Shown: positions 48,939 through 58,971 of the stretch, one piece after another
Layout: each line of letters opens with the position of its first letter
Position numbering within the stretch: position 1 is the first letter of the stretch
Source: Aquipuribacter sp. SD81
GTDB lineage: Bacteria > Actinomycetota > Actinomycetes > Actinomycetales > JBBAYJ01
DNA: 64,000 nucleotides
Direction of reading: 5' to 3'
Assembly (NCBI RefSeq): GCF_037153975.1
Contig: NZ_JBBAYJ010000020.1
Location: 1 to 64,000 of the forward strand
Program-made: the position numbers and the translations under genes
The notes under the pieces: generated by a model
Database searches by the model: none
What the model was told of the DNA's origin: nothing
What the model saw: the letters and a program-made list of their open reading frames with translations, nothing else

Positions 48939-49655
48939 ATGACAGCCGCCTTCGAGCTCTTCCCCGACGCGGTCGAGGAGGGCGGTCTGGCCCTCGCCGG
49001 CGGCGGGCTCCTCTCCGGGGCCGTCGTCTTCGTCGTCGTCAGCTCGGCGCTGGACGCGATGGTGCTGCGTCGCTCCGGCCAGCCCGACGCCGTCCCGGGT
49101 GCCGACGCGCTCGGTGACCGGGCGGCCGAGGCGCTCGCACCGGCCACCGCTCCGCAGCGCGACAAGGTCGCCGAGCTCGCGCCGGACGACGGCGTCGGCC
49201 GGCCCGCGGCCGGGGTGGGCGCGGGCGTCGGCCTCGCCCTGCTCGCCGCGGTGACGCTCGACGGCGTGCCGGAGAACCTCGCCCTCGGGGTCTCCCTCGT
49301 CGCCTCCGGGTCGGTCGCCGGCTCCGCGGCGCTGCTCGTGGCGATCTTCGCCTCCAACCTGCCGGAGGCCCTGGTCGGGGCGGTCGCCATGCGGGCCGGC
49401 GGCAGCAGCGTGCGCACGGTGCTGCTCACGTGGACCGCGGCCGCCGTGCTGCTCACGCTCGCCGTCGTCGCGGGCTACGCCCTGCTGTCCGGGGCCGACC
49501 CGCGCGTGCTGGCCGTCGCCCTCTCCTTCGCGGGCGGCGCCGTCCTCGCCTCCCTCGCCGACACGCTCATGCCGGAGGCCTTCGAGCACGGCCGACCCCT
49601 CAACGCGCTCGCCACGGCGGTCGGGTTCCTGCTCTCCTTCGCCCTCGCCGGCTGA
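48939..49655 (+). CDS. ZIP-family metal permease, lacking the N-terminal helices
   Basis: A 238-residue ZIP-like protein: TLDGVPENLALGVSLVASG (metal-site His replaced by Asn/Glu positions), IFASNLPEALVGAV and LADTLMPEAFEHG. Relatives have about 48 more N-terminal residues with one or two helices before the AFELxxEA segment. Here the frame opens at MTAAFELFPDAVEE, and an in-frame TGA lies 24 bp upstream. It may be truncated or a natural short variant. Substrate unknown. Confidence 0.75.
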   Translation: MTAAFELFPDAVEEGGLALAGGGLLSGAVVFVVVSSALDAMVLRRSGQPDAVPGADALGDRAAEALAPATAPQRDKVAELAPDDGVGRPAAGVGAGVGLALLAAVTLDGVPENLALGVSLVASGSVAGSAALLVAIFASNLPEALVGAVAMRAGGSSVRTVLLTWTAAAVLLTLAVVAGYALLSGADPRVLAVALSFAGGAVLASLADTLMPEAFEHGRPLNALATAVGFLLSFALAG

Positions 49656-49802
49656 CCGGCCGCCACGGGGACGGCACCGGTCCGGGCCCCGCGCGCGGGC
49701 ACACCGGTCGTCTACTGTCTCCCCACGCCCCCAAGCCCGCGCGCACGTCCCCTCCCCAGCCGGCGCGCCGAGACGACGACCGGTCGGAGGTGACGCACGC
49801 GC

Positions 49803-51524
49803 ATGCCCCCGGAGCCACGCACCCGCCGCGACCTCCGCCCCGGGACCGAGCACGTCATCGACCTCCGGGCGGCGGCGGCGAGCCGCGGGCGCGGCGACGG
49901 CGGCCCGCCCGTGGTCTCCCGTCCGGACGACACCGACCTCGTGGCCGCCGACCCCGCGCTCGTCGAGACCGTCGCGCGGCTCGGTGGGGAGCAGCTGCTG
50001 CCGGCGCTGCACGAGCTGGGCCGCCACGCGGGTGCCCGCGCCACCCAGGACGTCGCCTCCGAGGTCGAGGCGACGCGCCCCCGCCTGGAGAGCGTCGACC
50101 TCGCCGGCGAGCGGGTGGACCGCGTCGTGCACCACCCGGCCTGGCGCCCTCTGCTGCGCGACGGCGCCCGGGCCGGCCTCACCGGCCGTCCGCTCGCGGC
50201 CGCCGAGGCGTCGGGCCACCTGAGACGGGCCGCGGCGCTGCAGGTGTGGGCGCAGGTGAGCGGCTCCGCCGCGATGAGCGCGAGCACGCACCACGCGGCG
50301 GTCGCCGCGGTCGCCGGCACCGCCGCCGCGGGCACGTGGCTGCCGCGGCTCGCCGGGCGCCCGGCCGACGGCTCGACCCGGCGGGCGGGAGCGGTCCCGA
50401 CCGTCGTGGCGGGGCTCGCGCTGTCCGAGCGCGGCGGCAGCGACCCGGCCGGTCGCGCCGAGGCGGACGCCGTCCCGCGGCTCGGCGGACCGGTCGAGGG
50501 CGGCCCGACCTGGCGCGTGAGCGGGCGCAAGTGGTTCGTCGGCAACGCCGACGCGGACGTGCTCGTCGTTCGCGCGGTCACCGAGGACGGTCCCGCCCTG
50601 TTCCTCGTGCCCCGGCGCCTGCCCGACGGCTCCCCGAACGGCGCACGCATGCTGCGCCTGCGCCCGGGCAGCGCCCGCACGGCCTGGCCGGTGGGCGACG
50701 CCGAGCTCCACGAGTCGTGGGCCGTCCGCCTCGAGCAGCACGACCCGTCCGCGCTCGAGCGGACGCAGGCCCTCGACGCGGCGGCCCTCGCTGCCGGCGT
50801 GGTGCGCGGCGCGCTGTGGCGCGCCGTGCACCACTGCCGGCGGAGCGTGCGCGGCGCGGGTCCCCTCGACACCCTGCCGCTGGTCCGCACCGTGCTCGCC
50901 GACGTGGCCCTCGAGAGCGAGGCCGCGACCACGTCGCAGCTCGCGCTCGCCGCCGCCCTGGACGCGGGCGAGGAGCCGTTCCTCCGGCTCGCGGCCCCCG
51001 TCCTGGCCGCGCACCTGTCGCGGCGGGCGCCGCAGGTGACGACCGAGGCCGCCGAGCTGCTCGGCCCGGCGGCCTGGGACGGGACGGCACCGGTGGCACG
51101 CCTGCAGCGCGAGGCCACCGCCGTGCTGTCGGGCGCGACCGCGCACGGCCTCGCCGTCCACGTCGTCGACGTCCTCGCCGCCCCGTGGGCCGGCGAGGCG
51201 GTCGACGCCCTCGACGGGGTCTACGAGCGCGCCCGCGGCGCCTCCCCCCGCCTCGACGCGGCGCTCACCGCGGGTGCGGACCTGCTCCGGCAGGCGGCGG
51301 CCGAGGCCCGGCAGGACCGCGGCGCCGTGGCCGGCGCCGCCCGCTGGCTCGTCGAGCGCCTCGCCGTCACGCTCCAGGCCGCCCTGCTCGCGCAGGGCGC
51401 CCCGACGCCGGTCGCGGACGCGTTCCTCGCCTCCCGGCTGGACGGGGCGGGTGGGCTCGGGACGACGCCCCTCGGCCGGCGGCAGACCGAGGTCCTCCTC
51501 GCCCGCGCCGTCGCCGACGCCTGA
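49803..51524 (+). CDS. Acyl-CoA dehydrogenase family protein, AidB-like
   Basis: A 573-residue protein with the acyl-CoA dehydrogenase plan: a helical N-terminal domain, a middle beta domain (GLALSERGGSDPAGRAEADA and WRVSGRKWFVGNADADVLVV), and a C-terminal helical domain (LAHLSRRAPQVTTEAAELLG region). The early VVSRPDDTDL-like start and length resemble AidB, a flavoprotein linked to alkylation stress. A precise role is not shown. It begins at ATG 49803, after a stretch without a clear promoter. Confidence 0.8.
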   Translation: MPPEPRTRRDLRPGTEHVIDLRAAAASRGRGDGGPPVVSRPDDTDLVAADPALVETVARLGGEQLLPALHELGRHAGARATQDVASEVEATRPRLESVDLAGERVDRVVHHPAWRPLLRDGARAGLTGRPLAAAEASGHLRRAAALQVWAQVSGSAAMSASTHHAAVAAVAGTAAAGTWLPRLAGRPADGSTRRAGAVPTVVAGLALSERGGSDPAGRAEADAVPRLGGPVEGGPTWRVSGRKWFVGNADADVLVVRAVTEDGPALFLVPRRLPDGSPNGARMLRLRPGSARTAWPVGDAELHESWAVRLEQHDPSALERTQALDAAALAAGVVRGALWRAVHHCRRSVRGAGPLDTLPLVRTVLADVALESEAATTSQLALAAALDAGEEPFLRLAAPVLAAHLSRRAPQVTTEAAELLGPAAWDGTAPVARLQREATAVLSGATAHGLAVHVVDVLAAPWAGEAVDALDGVYERARGASPRLDAALTAGADLLRQAAAEARQDRGAVAGAARWLVERLAVTLQAALLAQGAPTPVADAFLASRLDGAGGLGTTPLGRRQTEVLLARAVADA

Positions 51525-51695
51525 CCCGCCGCCGGTCCGGCACGGCGGCCACGGCCGTCCTCGGAGCGACCGCGGGGGGCGCCGCCGTAGCACAGCCGGC
51601 AGGCCCTGCCGCCGGGCCGCCAGCGGGCGCGACCACCGCCCGGGTCGTGTTGACTGGGCAGCCCGCGCACTCCCCGCGCGGCGGAAGGACGTGAC

Positions 51696-53894
51696 ATGGA
51701 CGTGTGGCCCGGCTCCCCCTACCCGTTGGGAGCCACCTACGACGGGACGGGTACCAACTTCGCCGTCTTCTCGGAGGTCGCGACCAAGGTCGAGCTCTGC
51801 CTGCTCGACGACGCCAGGCGCGAGCGCGAGCGGATCGCCCTGCCCGAGGCCGACGGGTTCGTGTGGCACTGCTACCTGCCGGGCGTGCAGCCCGGGCAGC
51901 GCTACGGCTTCCGGGTGCACGGGCCCTACGACCCCTCGCAGGGCCTGCGCTGCAACCCCAGCAAGCTGCTGCTCGACCCGTACGCCAAGGCGATCGAGGG
52001 CATGACGGACGGCGACGAGTCGCTGTTCAGCTACCGCTTCGGCAAGGACGAGAACCGCATCCAGCGCCTGGACTCCCGGCTGCACACGATGCACTCCGTC
52101 GTCGTCAACCCGTTCTTCGACTGGGGCAACGACCGCCCGCCGCGCCGGCAGTACCACGAGACGGTCATCTACGAGGCCCACGTCAAGGGCATGACGCAGC
52201 AGCACCCGGACATCCCGGAGTCGATCCGCGGCACGTACGCCGGCATGGCGCACCCGGTCATGATCGACCACCTGCTCGACCTCGGGATCACGGCCGTCGA
52301 GCTCATGCCCGTGCACCAGTTCGTGCAGGACAGCCACCTGCAGGAGCGCGGCATGCGCAACTACTGGGGCTACAACACGATCGGCTTCTTCGCCCCCCAC
52401 AACGAGTACTCCTCCACCGGCCAGCGCGGCCAGCAGGTGCAGGAGTTCAAGGGCATGGTGAAGGCGCTGCACGCCGCGGGCATCGAGGTCATCCTCGACG
52501 TCGTCTACAACCACACCGCCGAGGGCAACCAGCAGGGCCCGACGCTCGCGTTCCGCGGCCTGGACAACGGCGCGTACTACCGCCTCGTCGACGAGGACAA
52601 GAAGTTCTACTACGACACCACCGGCACCGGTAACAGCCTGCTCATGCGGCACCCGCACGTGCTGCAGCTCATCATGGACTCGCTGCGGTACTGGGTGACG
52701 GAGATGCACGTCGACGGCTTCCGATTCGACCTCGCCGCGACGCTGGCGCGCCAGTTCCACGAGGTCGACCGCCTGAGCGCCTTCTTCGACCTCGTGCAGC
52801 AGGACCCGGTGATCAGCCAGACCAAGCTCATCGCCGAGCCGTGGGACATCGGCGAGGGCGGCTACCAGGTCGGCAACTTCCCGCCGCTGTGGACGGAGTG
52901 GAACGGCCGCTACCGCGACACCGTCCGCGACTTCTGGCGCGGGGAGTCGGGCTCGCTCGGGGAGTTCGCGAGCCGCATCACCGGCTCCAGCGACCTGTAC
53001 GCCCACTCCGGCCGCAAGCCGATCGCCAGCATCAACTTCGTGACCGCCCACGACGGCTTCACGATGCGCGACCTCGTGTCGTACAACGAGCGGCACAACG
53101 ACGACAACGGCGAGGGCGGCAACGACGGCGAGAGCCACAACCGCTCGTGGAACTGCGGCGAGGAGGGCCCGACGCAGGACCCGGTCGTCACCGCGCTGCG
53201 GGAGAAGCAGCACCGCAACTTCCTCGTCACGCTGCTGCTGAGCCAGGGCGTGCCCATGCTCCTGCACGGCGACGAGCTCGCCCGCAGCCAGGGCGGCAAC
53301 AACAACGGCTACTGCCAGGACAACCCCGTCACGTGGATGGACTGGGAGCTCGACGAGTGGCAGGAGCTCCTGCTGGAGTTCACGCGCCGGCTCGTCGCGA
53401 TGCGCAACGGGCACCCCGTGTTCCGCCGCCGCCGGTTCTTCTCCGGCGACACCGACCCCGGCGACGACCGTCTGGGGGACCTCGAGTGGCTGCGGCTGGA
53501 CGGCGCTCGCATGACCCAGGACGACTGGCACACCGGCTACGCCCAGAGCGTCATGGTGTTCCTCAACGGCGAGGCGATCGAGGAGCCCGACGCCCGCGGG
53601 GAGCGCATCGTGGACGACAGCTTCCTCATGCTGTTCAACGCCTCGGCCGAGGACCTGTCGTTCACGCTGCCCGGTGCGGCCTACGGCGACCGCTGGCACG
53701 TGGTCGTCGACACGTCCGACCCCACGCACCTGCCGCCCCGCACGCACTCGTACACGACCGGCTTCGCGGAGTCCCGGCGGCTGTCCAGCGGCCGCGACGC
53801 CGCGCGGCTGCCGCGGCTGCAGCCGCACCAGGTGTGCGACGTCGCCTCGCGCTCCGTCGTCGTGCTGCGCAGCGACCAGGCACGGCAGCGGTGA
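51696..53894 (+). CDS. glgX: Glycogen debranching enzyme GlgX
   Basis: The 732-residue GH13 protein has an N-terminal CBM48, VIYEAHVKGMTQ, DVVYNHTAEG, the nucleophile Asp in DGFRFDLAA, the acid Glu in IAEPWDIGEGGYQVG and NFVTAHDGFTM. It cleaves alpha-1,6 branches in glycogen, giving maltodextrins for TreY. ATG 51696 is preceded by GGAAGG at 8-nt spacing. It overlaps treY by 4 bp. Confidence 0.96.
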   Translation: MDVWPGSPYPLGATYDGTGTNFAVFSEVATKVELCLLDDARRERERIALPEADGFVWHCYLPGVQPGQRYGFRVHGPYDPSQGLRCNPSKLLLDPYAKAIEGMTDGDESLFSYRFGKDENRIQRLDSRLHTMHSVVVNPFFDWGNDRPPRRQYHETVIYEAHVKGMTQQHPDIPESIRGTYAGMAHPVMIDHLLDLGITAVELMPVHQFVQDSHLQERGMRNYWGYNTIGFFAPHNEYSSTGQRGQQVQEFKGMVKALHAAGIEVILDVVYNHTAEGNQQGPTLAFRGLDNGAYYRLVDEDKKFYYDTTGTGNSLLMRHPHVLQLIMDSLRYWVTEMHVDGFRFDLAATLARQFHEVDRLSAFFDLVQQDPVISQTKLIAEPWDIGEGGYQVGNFPPLWTEWNGRYRDTVRDFWRGESGSLGEFASRITGSSDLYAHSGRKPIASINFVTAHDGFTMRDLVSYNERHNDDNGEGGNDGESHNRSWNCGEEGPTQDPVVTALREKQHRNFLVTLLLSQGVPMLLHGDELARSQGGNNNGYCQDNPVTWMDWELDEWQELLLEFTRRLVAMRNGHPVFRRRRFFSGDTDPGDDRLGDLEWLRLDGARMTQDDWHTGYAQSVMVFLNGEAIEEPDARGERIVDDSFLMLFNASAEDLSFTLPGAAYGDRWHVVVDTSDPTHLPPRTHSYTTGFAESRRLSSGRDAARLPRLQPHQVCDVASRSVVVLRSDQARQR

Positions 53895-56440
53895 GCGCGG
53901 CCGTCGCGGCGGAGGGCGCGGCAGCGCGCCCGGTCCTCAGCACGTACCGCCTGCAGCTGCGCCCGGAGTTCGGCTTCGCCGAGGCGCTCGCCGCCGTCGA
54001 CCACCTCGACGACCTCGGGGTGTCGCACGTCTACCTCTCCCCCGTGCTGCAGGCCACCCCGGGCAGCACGCACGGCTACGACGTCGTGGACCACTCGCGC
54101 GTCAACGTGGAGCTGGGCGGCGAGGCGGGCCTGCGCGCGCTCGCGGCGGAGGTGCACCGGCGCGGCATGGGCCTGGTCGCCGACGTCGTGCCGAACCACA
54201 TGGCCGTGCCGACCCCGCTGTGGCACAACCGCGCGATGTGGTCGGTGCTGCGCGACGGGCCCGGCTCGCCCTACGCACGCTGGCTCGACGTGGACTGGAC
54301 CGTGCCGGCCCGGGCGGTCCTCATGCCCGTGCTCGGTGCGCGCATCGGCGACGTCCTCGACTCCGGCGAGCTGTCCGTCGACACGGTCGAGGTGCCCGTC
54401 GGCGCGGACGACGGACCCGTCTCGGAGACCGTGCTGCGCTACTACGACCACGTGCTGCCGGTGCGCGCCGGCACCGAGGACCTGCCGCTCGCGCAGCTCG
54501 TCGACCGCCAGTGGTACCGCCTCGCGTACTGGCGGGTCGCCGACGAGGAGCTCAACTACCGGCGGTTCTTCGACGTCGACACGCTCGCGGCGGTCCGCGT
54601 CGAGGACCCGGACGTCTTCGAGGCGACCCACCGCGTGCTCCTCGACCTGTACGGCGACGGCGTGCTCGACGGGTTCCGCATCGACCACCCGGACGGCCTC
54701 GCCGACCCCCGGCAGTACCTGCGCCGGCTGCGCGAGGGCGCCCGGCGGGCCCGCGCCGCGCTCGGCGGGAGCGCCGTCGAGCCGTGGGTCGTCGTGGAGA
54801 AGATCCTCGAGGGCGAGGAGCGTCTGCCGGCGGACTGGCCGTGCGCGGGGACGACCGGCTACGACACGCTGCGCCGGACCACCGGTGTGCTGCTCGACCC
54901 GTCCGCGGAGGCCCCGCTGCAGCTGCTGCACGCGGAGCTGCAGGGCGGTGGCGAGCTCGTGGAGTACCACCCGCTCGTCGACGCCTCCAAGCGGGAGGTC
55001 GTGGAGCTGAGCCTCTACGCCGAGGTGCACCGCCTCGTCGACCTGCTCGTGGAGATCTGCGCCGACGACGTCCACCTGCGCGACCACACCCGCCGGGCGC
55101 TGCACGAGTCGGTCGTGGAGCTGCTCGTGGCCATGGACCGCTACCGCGCGTACGTGGTGGCGGGCGAGGCGCCCGACGCCGAGGCGGGAGCGGTGGTGGC
55201 GGAGGCCGCCCACCGCGCCCGCGAGCACCTCGCGGAGGACCGTCACGCGACGCTCGACCTCGTCGTGCGGCTCGTGCTCGGCGAGGACCTGCTCGGCGAG
55301 GACGGCGGCGACGACGCCGGCGGCGTGGCCGGGCGCGCGAGGCGGCGCGAGCTCGTCGTCCGCTTCCAGCAGACGTGCGGGCCCGTCATGGCCAAGGGGG
55401 TGGAGGACACGGCGTTCTACCGCTGGCACCGCTTCCTCGCCGTCAACGAGGTGGGCGGCGACCCCACCCGGACGGTCTGCTCCCCCGAGGAGCTCCACGC
55501 CTTCGCCGAGCGCATGGCGGCGACGTGGCCCGCGACCATGACGACGCTGTCCACGCACGACACCAAGCGCAGCGAGGACGCCCGTGCCCGGCTGCTCGCG
55601 GCCGTGGAGGACCCGGAGCGCTGGGTCCAGGCGGTCCGCGGCTGGCACGAGGCGGGGGCGCCGCTGCGCACCGACCTCGTCGACGGCGGGACCGAGCTCC
55701 TGCTGTGGCAGACCCTGGTCGCGACGTGGCCGATCGGCCCGGAGCGCCTCGACGGCTACCTCGAGAAGGCGGTGCGCGAGGCCAAGCAGCGCACGAGCTG
55801 GACCTCGCCCGACGAGGCGTACGAGACCGCGGTGCTCGAGCTCGCGCGCGGTGTGCTCGCCGACGACGCCCTCGCGGGCGAGGTCGCGGCCTTCGTCGAG
55901 GGCATCCAGCCGCTGACCCGCGTGCTCACGCTGTCGCAGAAGGCGCTGCAGCTGCTGCTGCCGGGCGTGCCGGACGTGTACCAGGGCACCGAGCTCGTCG
56001 ACCGCTCCCTCGTCGACCCCGACAACCGGCGCGCGGTCGACTACGACGACCGGCGGGCCCGGCTCGCCCACCTCGACGGCGGCGGCGAGCCGCGCGACCT
56101 GGACGACGAGAAGCTCCTCGTCACCGCGCACGCGCTGCGGCTGAGGCGGCGCCGGCCGGGGGCGTTCTCCGGCGAGCACGCCGGCTACGCCCCGGTCGCC
56201 ACCTCCACCGGCAACGCGCTCGCCCTCGCCCGGGGTCCGCTCGAGGCGCCGGAGGTCGTCCTCGTCGCGACCCGTCGACCGGGTGAGCTCGGCAGGCTCG
56301 GCGGCTGGGGCCGGCACACCGTCGTCCTGCCCGAGGGCGCGTGGACCGACGTGCTGACGGGGCGGGACCACGAGGGCGGCCAGGTCGCGCTCACCGACCT
56401 GCTCGACCGGCTGCCCGTGGCCGTGCTGGAGCGTGCATGA
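53891..56440 (+). CDS. treY: Malto-oligosyltrehalose synthase TreY
   Basis: An 849-residue GH13 enzyme: STYRLQLRPEFGFAEA, GSTHGYDVVDH, DVVPNHMAVP, DGFRIDHPDGLADP (nucleophile Asp), VVVEKILEGEE (acid Glu) and STHDTKRSEDARAR. It turns the reducing end of maltodextrins into a trehalose linkage. GTG 53891 overlaps the glgX stop. A Gly-rich acidic insert (near residues 465-485) is variable in the family. Confidence 0.95.
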   Translation: MSAAVAAEGAAARPVLSTYRLQLRPEFGFAEALAAVDHLDDLGVSHVYLSPVLQATPGSTHGYDVVDHSRVNVELGGEAGLRALAAEVHRRGMGLVADVVPNHMAVPTPLWHNRAMWSVLRDGPGSPYARWLDVDWTVPARAVLMPVLGARIGDVLDSGELSVDTVEVPVGADDGPVSETVLRYYDHVLPVRAGTEDLPLAQLVDRQWYRLAYWRVADEELNYRRFFDVDTLAAVRVEDPDVFEATHRVLLDLYGDGVLDGFRIDHPDGLADPRQYLRRLREGARRARAALGGSAVEPWVVVEKILEGEERLPADWPCAGTTGYDTLRRTTGVLLDPSAEAPLQLLHAELQGGGELVEYHPLVDASKREVVELSLYAEVHRLVDLLVEICADDVHLRDHTRRALHESVVELLVAMDRYRAYVVAGEAPDAEAGAVVAEAAHRAREHLAEDRHATLDLVVRLVLGEDLLGEDGGDDAGGVAGRARRRELVVRFQQTCGPVMAKGVEDTAFYRWHRFLAVNEVGGDPTRTVCSPEELHAFAERMAATWPATMTTLSTHDTKRSEDARARLLAAVEDPERWVQAVRGWHEAGAPLRTDLVDGGTELLLWQTLVATWPIGPERLDGYLEKAVREAKQRTSWTSPDEAYETAVLELARGVLADDALAGEVAAFVEGIQPLTRVLTLSQKALQLLLPGVPDVYQGTELVDRSLVDPDNRRAVDYDDRRARLAHLDGGGEPRDLDDEKLLVTAHALRLRRRRPGAFSGEHAGYAPVATSTGNALALARGPLEAPEVVLVATRRPGELGRLGGWGRHTVVLPEGAWTDVLTGRDHEGGQVALTDLLDRLPVAVLERA

Positions 56441-56480
56441 GGTTCGCGCGCACCGCGGGGGTCTGGCAGGGTCGAAGGCG

Positions 56481-58283
56481 ATGAGCCACACCTTCGCCGT
56501 CTGGGCCCCCGACGCCACGTCGGTCGACCTCGTGCTCGTGCGCGACGCGACGGGCCCGGACGACGGGACGCGCACCGCCAGGGCCATGGCGCGTGCGGAC
56601 GGCGGCTGGTGGCAGCTCGCCGTGAGCGCCGCCGGGCACGGCAGCGACTACCTGTTCGCCGTCGACGGCGGCGATCCGGTGCCCGACCCGCGCTCGGCGT
56701 GGCAGCCGTTCGGCGTGCACGGCCCGAGCCGGCTCTTCGACCCCTCGCGGCACCGCTGGTCCGACGAGCACTGGCGCGGCCGGGACGTCCGCGGCGCGCT
56801 GCACTACGAGCTGCACGTCGGCACGTTCACCCCCGAGGGCACCCTCGACGCCGCCGTCGAGCGGCTCGACCACCTCGTGGGGCTCGGCGTCGAGGTGGTC
56901 GCCCTCATGCCCGTCGCGGCATTCCCCGGCCGTTGGGGCTGGGGCTACGACGGCGTCCACCTGTTCGCGGTCCACGACCCGTACGGCGGGCCGGCGGCGC
57001 TGCAGCGCTTCGTCGACGCCGCGCACGCGCGCGGCCTGGCCGTGAGCCTCGACTGCGTCTACAACCACCTGGGACCCAGCGGCAACTACACGTCGCTGTT
57101 CGGCCCGTACTTCACCGACCGGCACCACACCCCGTGGGGCCAGGCCGTCAACCTCGACGGCGAGGGCGCCGCCGAGGTCCGGCGCTGGATCTGCGACAAC
57201 GCGCTGCGCTGGTTCCGCGACTTCCACGTCGACGCGCTGCGCCTGGACGCGGTCCACGCCCTCGTCGACGACTCCGAGCGGCACGTGCTCGCCCAGCTCG
57301 CGCAGGAGACCGCCGCCCTCGCCGACGGGCTGCGGCGCCCGTTGTCCCTCGTCGCGGAGTCCGACCTCAACGACGCCGTGATGGTGACGCCGACCACCGA
57401 GGGCGGCCTCGGCATGACGGCGCAGTGGGACGACGACGTCCACCACGCGCTGCACGCCCTGCTGACCGGCGAGCGCCAGGGCTACTACGCCGACTTCGGC
57501 TCGGGCGAGGTGCTGCGGACGGTGTGGCGCGAAGCCTTCTGGCACGCCGGGCGGCACTCGAGCTTCCGCGGCGGCGACTGGGGCCGCCCCGTCCCGCCCG
57601 GCACGTCGGGGCACCGCTTCCTCGCCTACGCCGCCAACCACGACCAGGTCGGCAACCGCGCGACGGGTGACCGGCCCGCGGCGGGGCTGTCCGCGGGCGA
57701 GGTGGCGGGCTCGCTCGCCCTGGTCCTCACCTCGCCGTTCACCCCGATGCTCTTCATGGGCGAGGAGTGGGGCTGCCGCACGCCGTTCCAGTTCTTCACC
57801 GACCACCAGGAGCCCGCGCTCGCGGAGTCGGTCCGGGAGGGCCGGCGCCGGGAGTTCGCCGAGCACGGCTGGGACGCCGACCAGGTGCCGGACCCGCAGG
57901 ACGCGGCGACTCGCGACGCGTCGGTGCTCGCCTGGGACGAGGTGGCGGAGCCGACCCACGCCGGCCTGCTCGGGTGGACGCGCGACCTCGTCGCGCTGCG
58001 CCGGCGCGAGCCCGACCTCGCCGACGACGACCTGGCGGAGGTCGACGTCGAGCTGGGCCCGCCCGACGAGACGCGCGACGACGGCCGCCCCGAGTGGCTC
58101 GTCGTCCACCGGGGCGAGTGGCGCGTCGTGGTCGTGCTGCGCACCTCGCGCGCCGACGACGACGCGACGGAGGTGCCGCTGCACGCGACGGGGCGGGTCG
58201 AGCGCCACTGGGGCCCGGTCCGCGCCGAGGGGCGCACGCTGCGGCTGGAGGGCCCGGGCGCGGCGCTCGTCCGCACCGCCTGA
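56481..58283 (+). CDS. treZ: Malto-oligosyltrehalose trehalohydrolase TreZ
   Basis: A 600-residue GH13 enzyme with a CBM48-like start (FAVWAPDATSVDLVL), ELHVGTFTPEG, DCVYNHLGPSGNY, VDALRLDAVHAL (nucleophile), LVAESDLNDA (acid) and YAANHDQVGNR. It releases trehalose from the TreY product. I use ATG 56481 (after AGGG) over a start at 56433 that overlaps treY, because conserved sequence begins right after. It is the last gene before a terminator. Confidence 0.95.
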   Translation: MSHTFAVWAPDATSVDLVLVRDATGPDDGTRTARAMARADGGWWQLAVSAAGHGSDYLFAVDGGDPVPDPRSAWQPFGVHGPSRLFDPSRHRWSDEHWRGRDVRGALHYELHVGTFTPEGTLDAAVERLDHLVGLGVEVVALMPVAAFPGRWGWGYDGVHLFAVHDPYGGPAALQRFVDAAHARGLAVSLDCVYNHLGPSGNYTSLFGPYFTDRHHTPWGQAVNLDGEGAAEVRRWICDNALRWFRDFHVDALRLDAVHALVDDSERHVLAQLAQETAALADGLRRPLSLVAESDLNDAVMVTPTTEGGLGMTAQWDDDVHHALHALLTGERQGYYADFGSGEVLRTVWREAFWHAGRHSSFRGGDWGRPVPPGTSGHRFLAYAANHDQVGNRATGDRPAAGLSAGEVAGSLALVLTSPFTPMLFMGEEWGCRTPFQFFTDHQEPALAESVREGRRREFAEHGWDADQVPDPQDAATRDASVLAWDEVAEPTHAGLLGWTRDLVALRRREPDLADDDLAEVDVELGPPDETRDDGRPEWLVVHRGEWRVVVVLRTSRADDDATEVPLHATGRVERHWGPVRAEGRTLRLEGPGAALVRTA

Positions 58284-58298
58284 CCCCTGACGCACGAC

Positions 58299-58322
58299 GA
58301 CCCGGCCCCGCAGGGCCGGGTC
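58299..58322 (+). terminator. Terminator of the glgX-treY-treZ operon
   Basis: A perfect 10-bp stem GACCCGGCCC / GGGCCGGGTC with a CGCA loop begins 16 bp after the treZ stop. Confidence 0.85.
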
Positions 58323-58375
58323 GCGCGGACCGCGGGCCGCATACGTGCGCGCGTGACGTCGATCGCCCGGGGGCC

Positions 58376-58564
58376 TCAGCGCTCCTCGGGGTCTTCCGGG
58401 CCGAGCGGCGGGACGTTGCGGTCCGGGGCGCCGGGGGTGCCCTCGGGCGAACCGGTCTCCAGGGCGTCCGCGGCCTCCTCGTCGGCCCCGGGCGCGCCCG
58501 GGGTGCCCTCCGTGGAGCCCGTCTCGTACCGGTCGGGTCGCTCGTCCGGTGTCGTGTCGGTCAT
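58376..58564 (-). CDS. Small acidic repeat protein
   Basis: A 62-residue protein from ATG 58564, with AGGAGG 5 nt upstream. It contains two copies of ETGS-(T/P)-EGTPGAP, about 26 residues apart, in an otherwise Asp/Glu/Pro-rich, probably disordered chain. I do not recognise it. It follows the next small gene by 16 bp on the same strand, so the two are probably co-transcribed. Confidence 0.62.
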   Translation of the reverse strand: MTDTTPDERPDRYETGSTEGTPGAPGADEEAADALETGSPEGTPGAPDRNVPPLGPEDPEER

Positions 58565-58580
58565 GTCGTCCTCCTCGTCG

Positions 58581-58898
58581 TCATGACGGCGAGGGGTTCC
58601 CGCCGTCGGTCGGCTCGTCGGCGTCCGCCTCCGGACCCCCGTCGCGGTCCGGGCCGACGGGTGCGGAGCCCGAGGCGACCGTGGTGCCGTCGCCGTGCGG
58701 TGCGGCCTCGCTGGTACCCCCGGCTCCCGGGCTGCCCGGGCCGCTCCCGGCCGCGGTCGCGGCGCTGGCGGGCTCGCGCTCCGCACCCGGGGCCGCGGGC
58801 GCGGCCGTGTGCTCCTCGAGCCCGTCGCGGTAGGTGTGCTCCGCCGTGCCGTCGTCGGCGGCGTCCGCCGCGTCGTCGCGCTGGCCGGGCTCGTCCAT
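58581..58898 (-). CDS. Small acidic, disordered hypothetical protein
   Basis: A 105-residue protein from ATG 58898 (MDEPGQRDDAADAADDGT) with GGAGG 10 nt upstream. It is rich in Asp, Glu, Gly, Ala and Pro throughout, with no visible fold. Expression together with the 62-residue gene is likely. A strong hairpin separates it from the PRC-barrel gene. The function is unknown. Confidence 0.55.
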   Translation of the reverse strand: MDEPGQRDDAADAADDGTAEHTYRDGLEEHTAAPAAPGAEREPASAATAAGSGPGSPGAGGTSEAAPHGDGTTVASGSAPVGPDRDGGPEADADEPTDGGNPSPS

Positions 58899-58971
58899 CG
58901 GTGGGTGCCTCCGTCGTGTCGGGCCGGCCGGGGCGGCGAGCCCCGCGGGGACGCTGCGCGCCCCCACGAGA

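Noticed and set aside
48747-53828. A 1,693-codon open frame on the minus strand opposite glgX, the acyl-CoA dehydrogenase and others
   Set aside because: It is a shadow of GC-rich plus-strand genes with clear catalytic motifs. Its own translation is low-complexity (Arg/Gly/Ala/Val), as expected from antisense of GC-rich codons.
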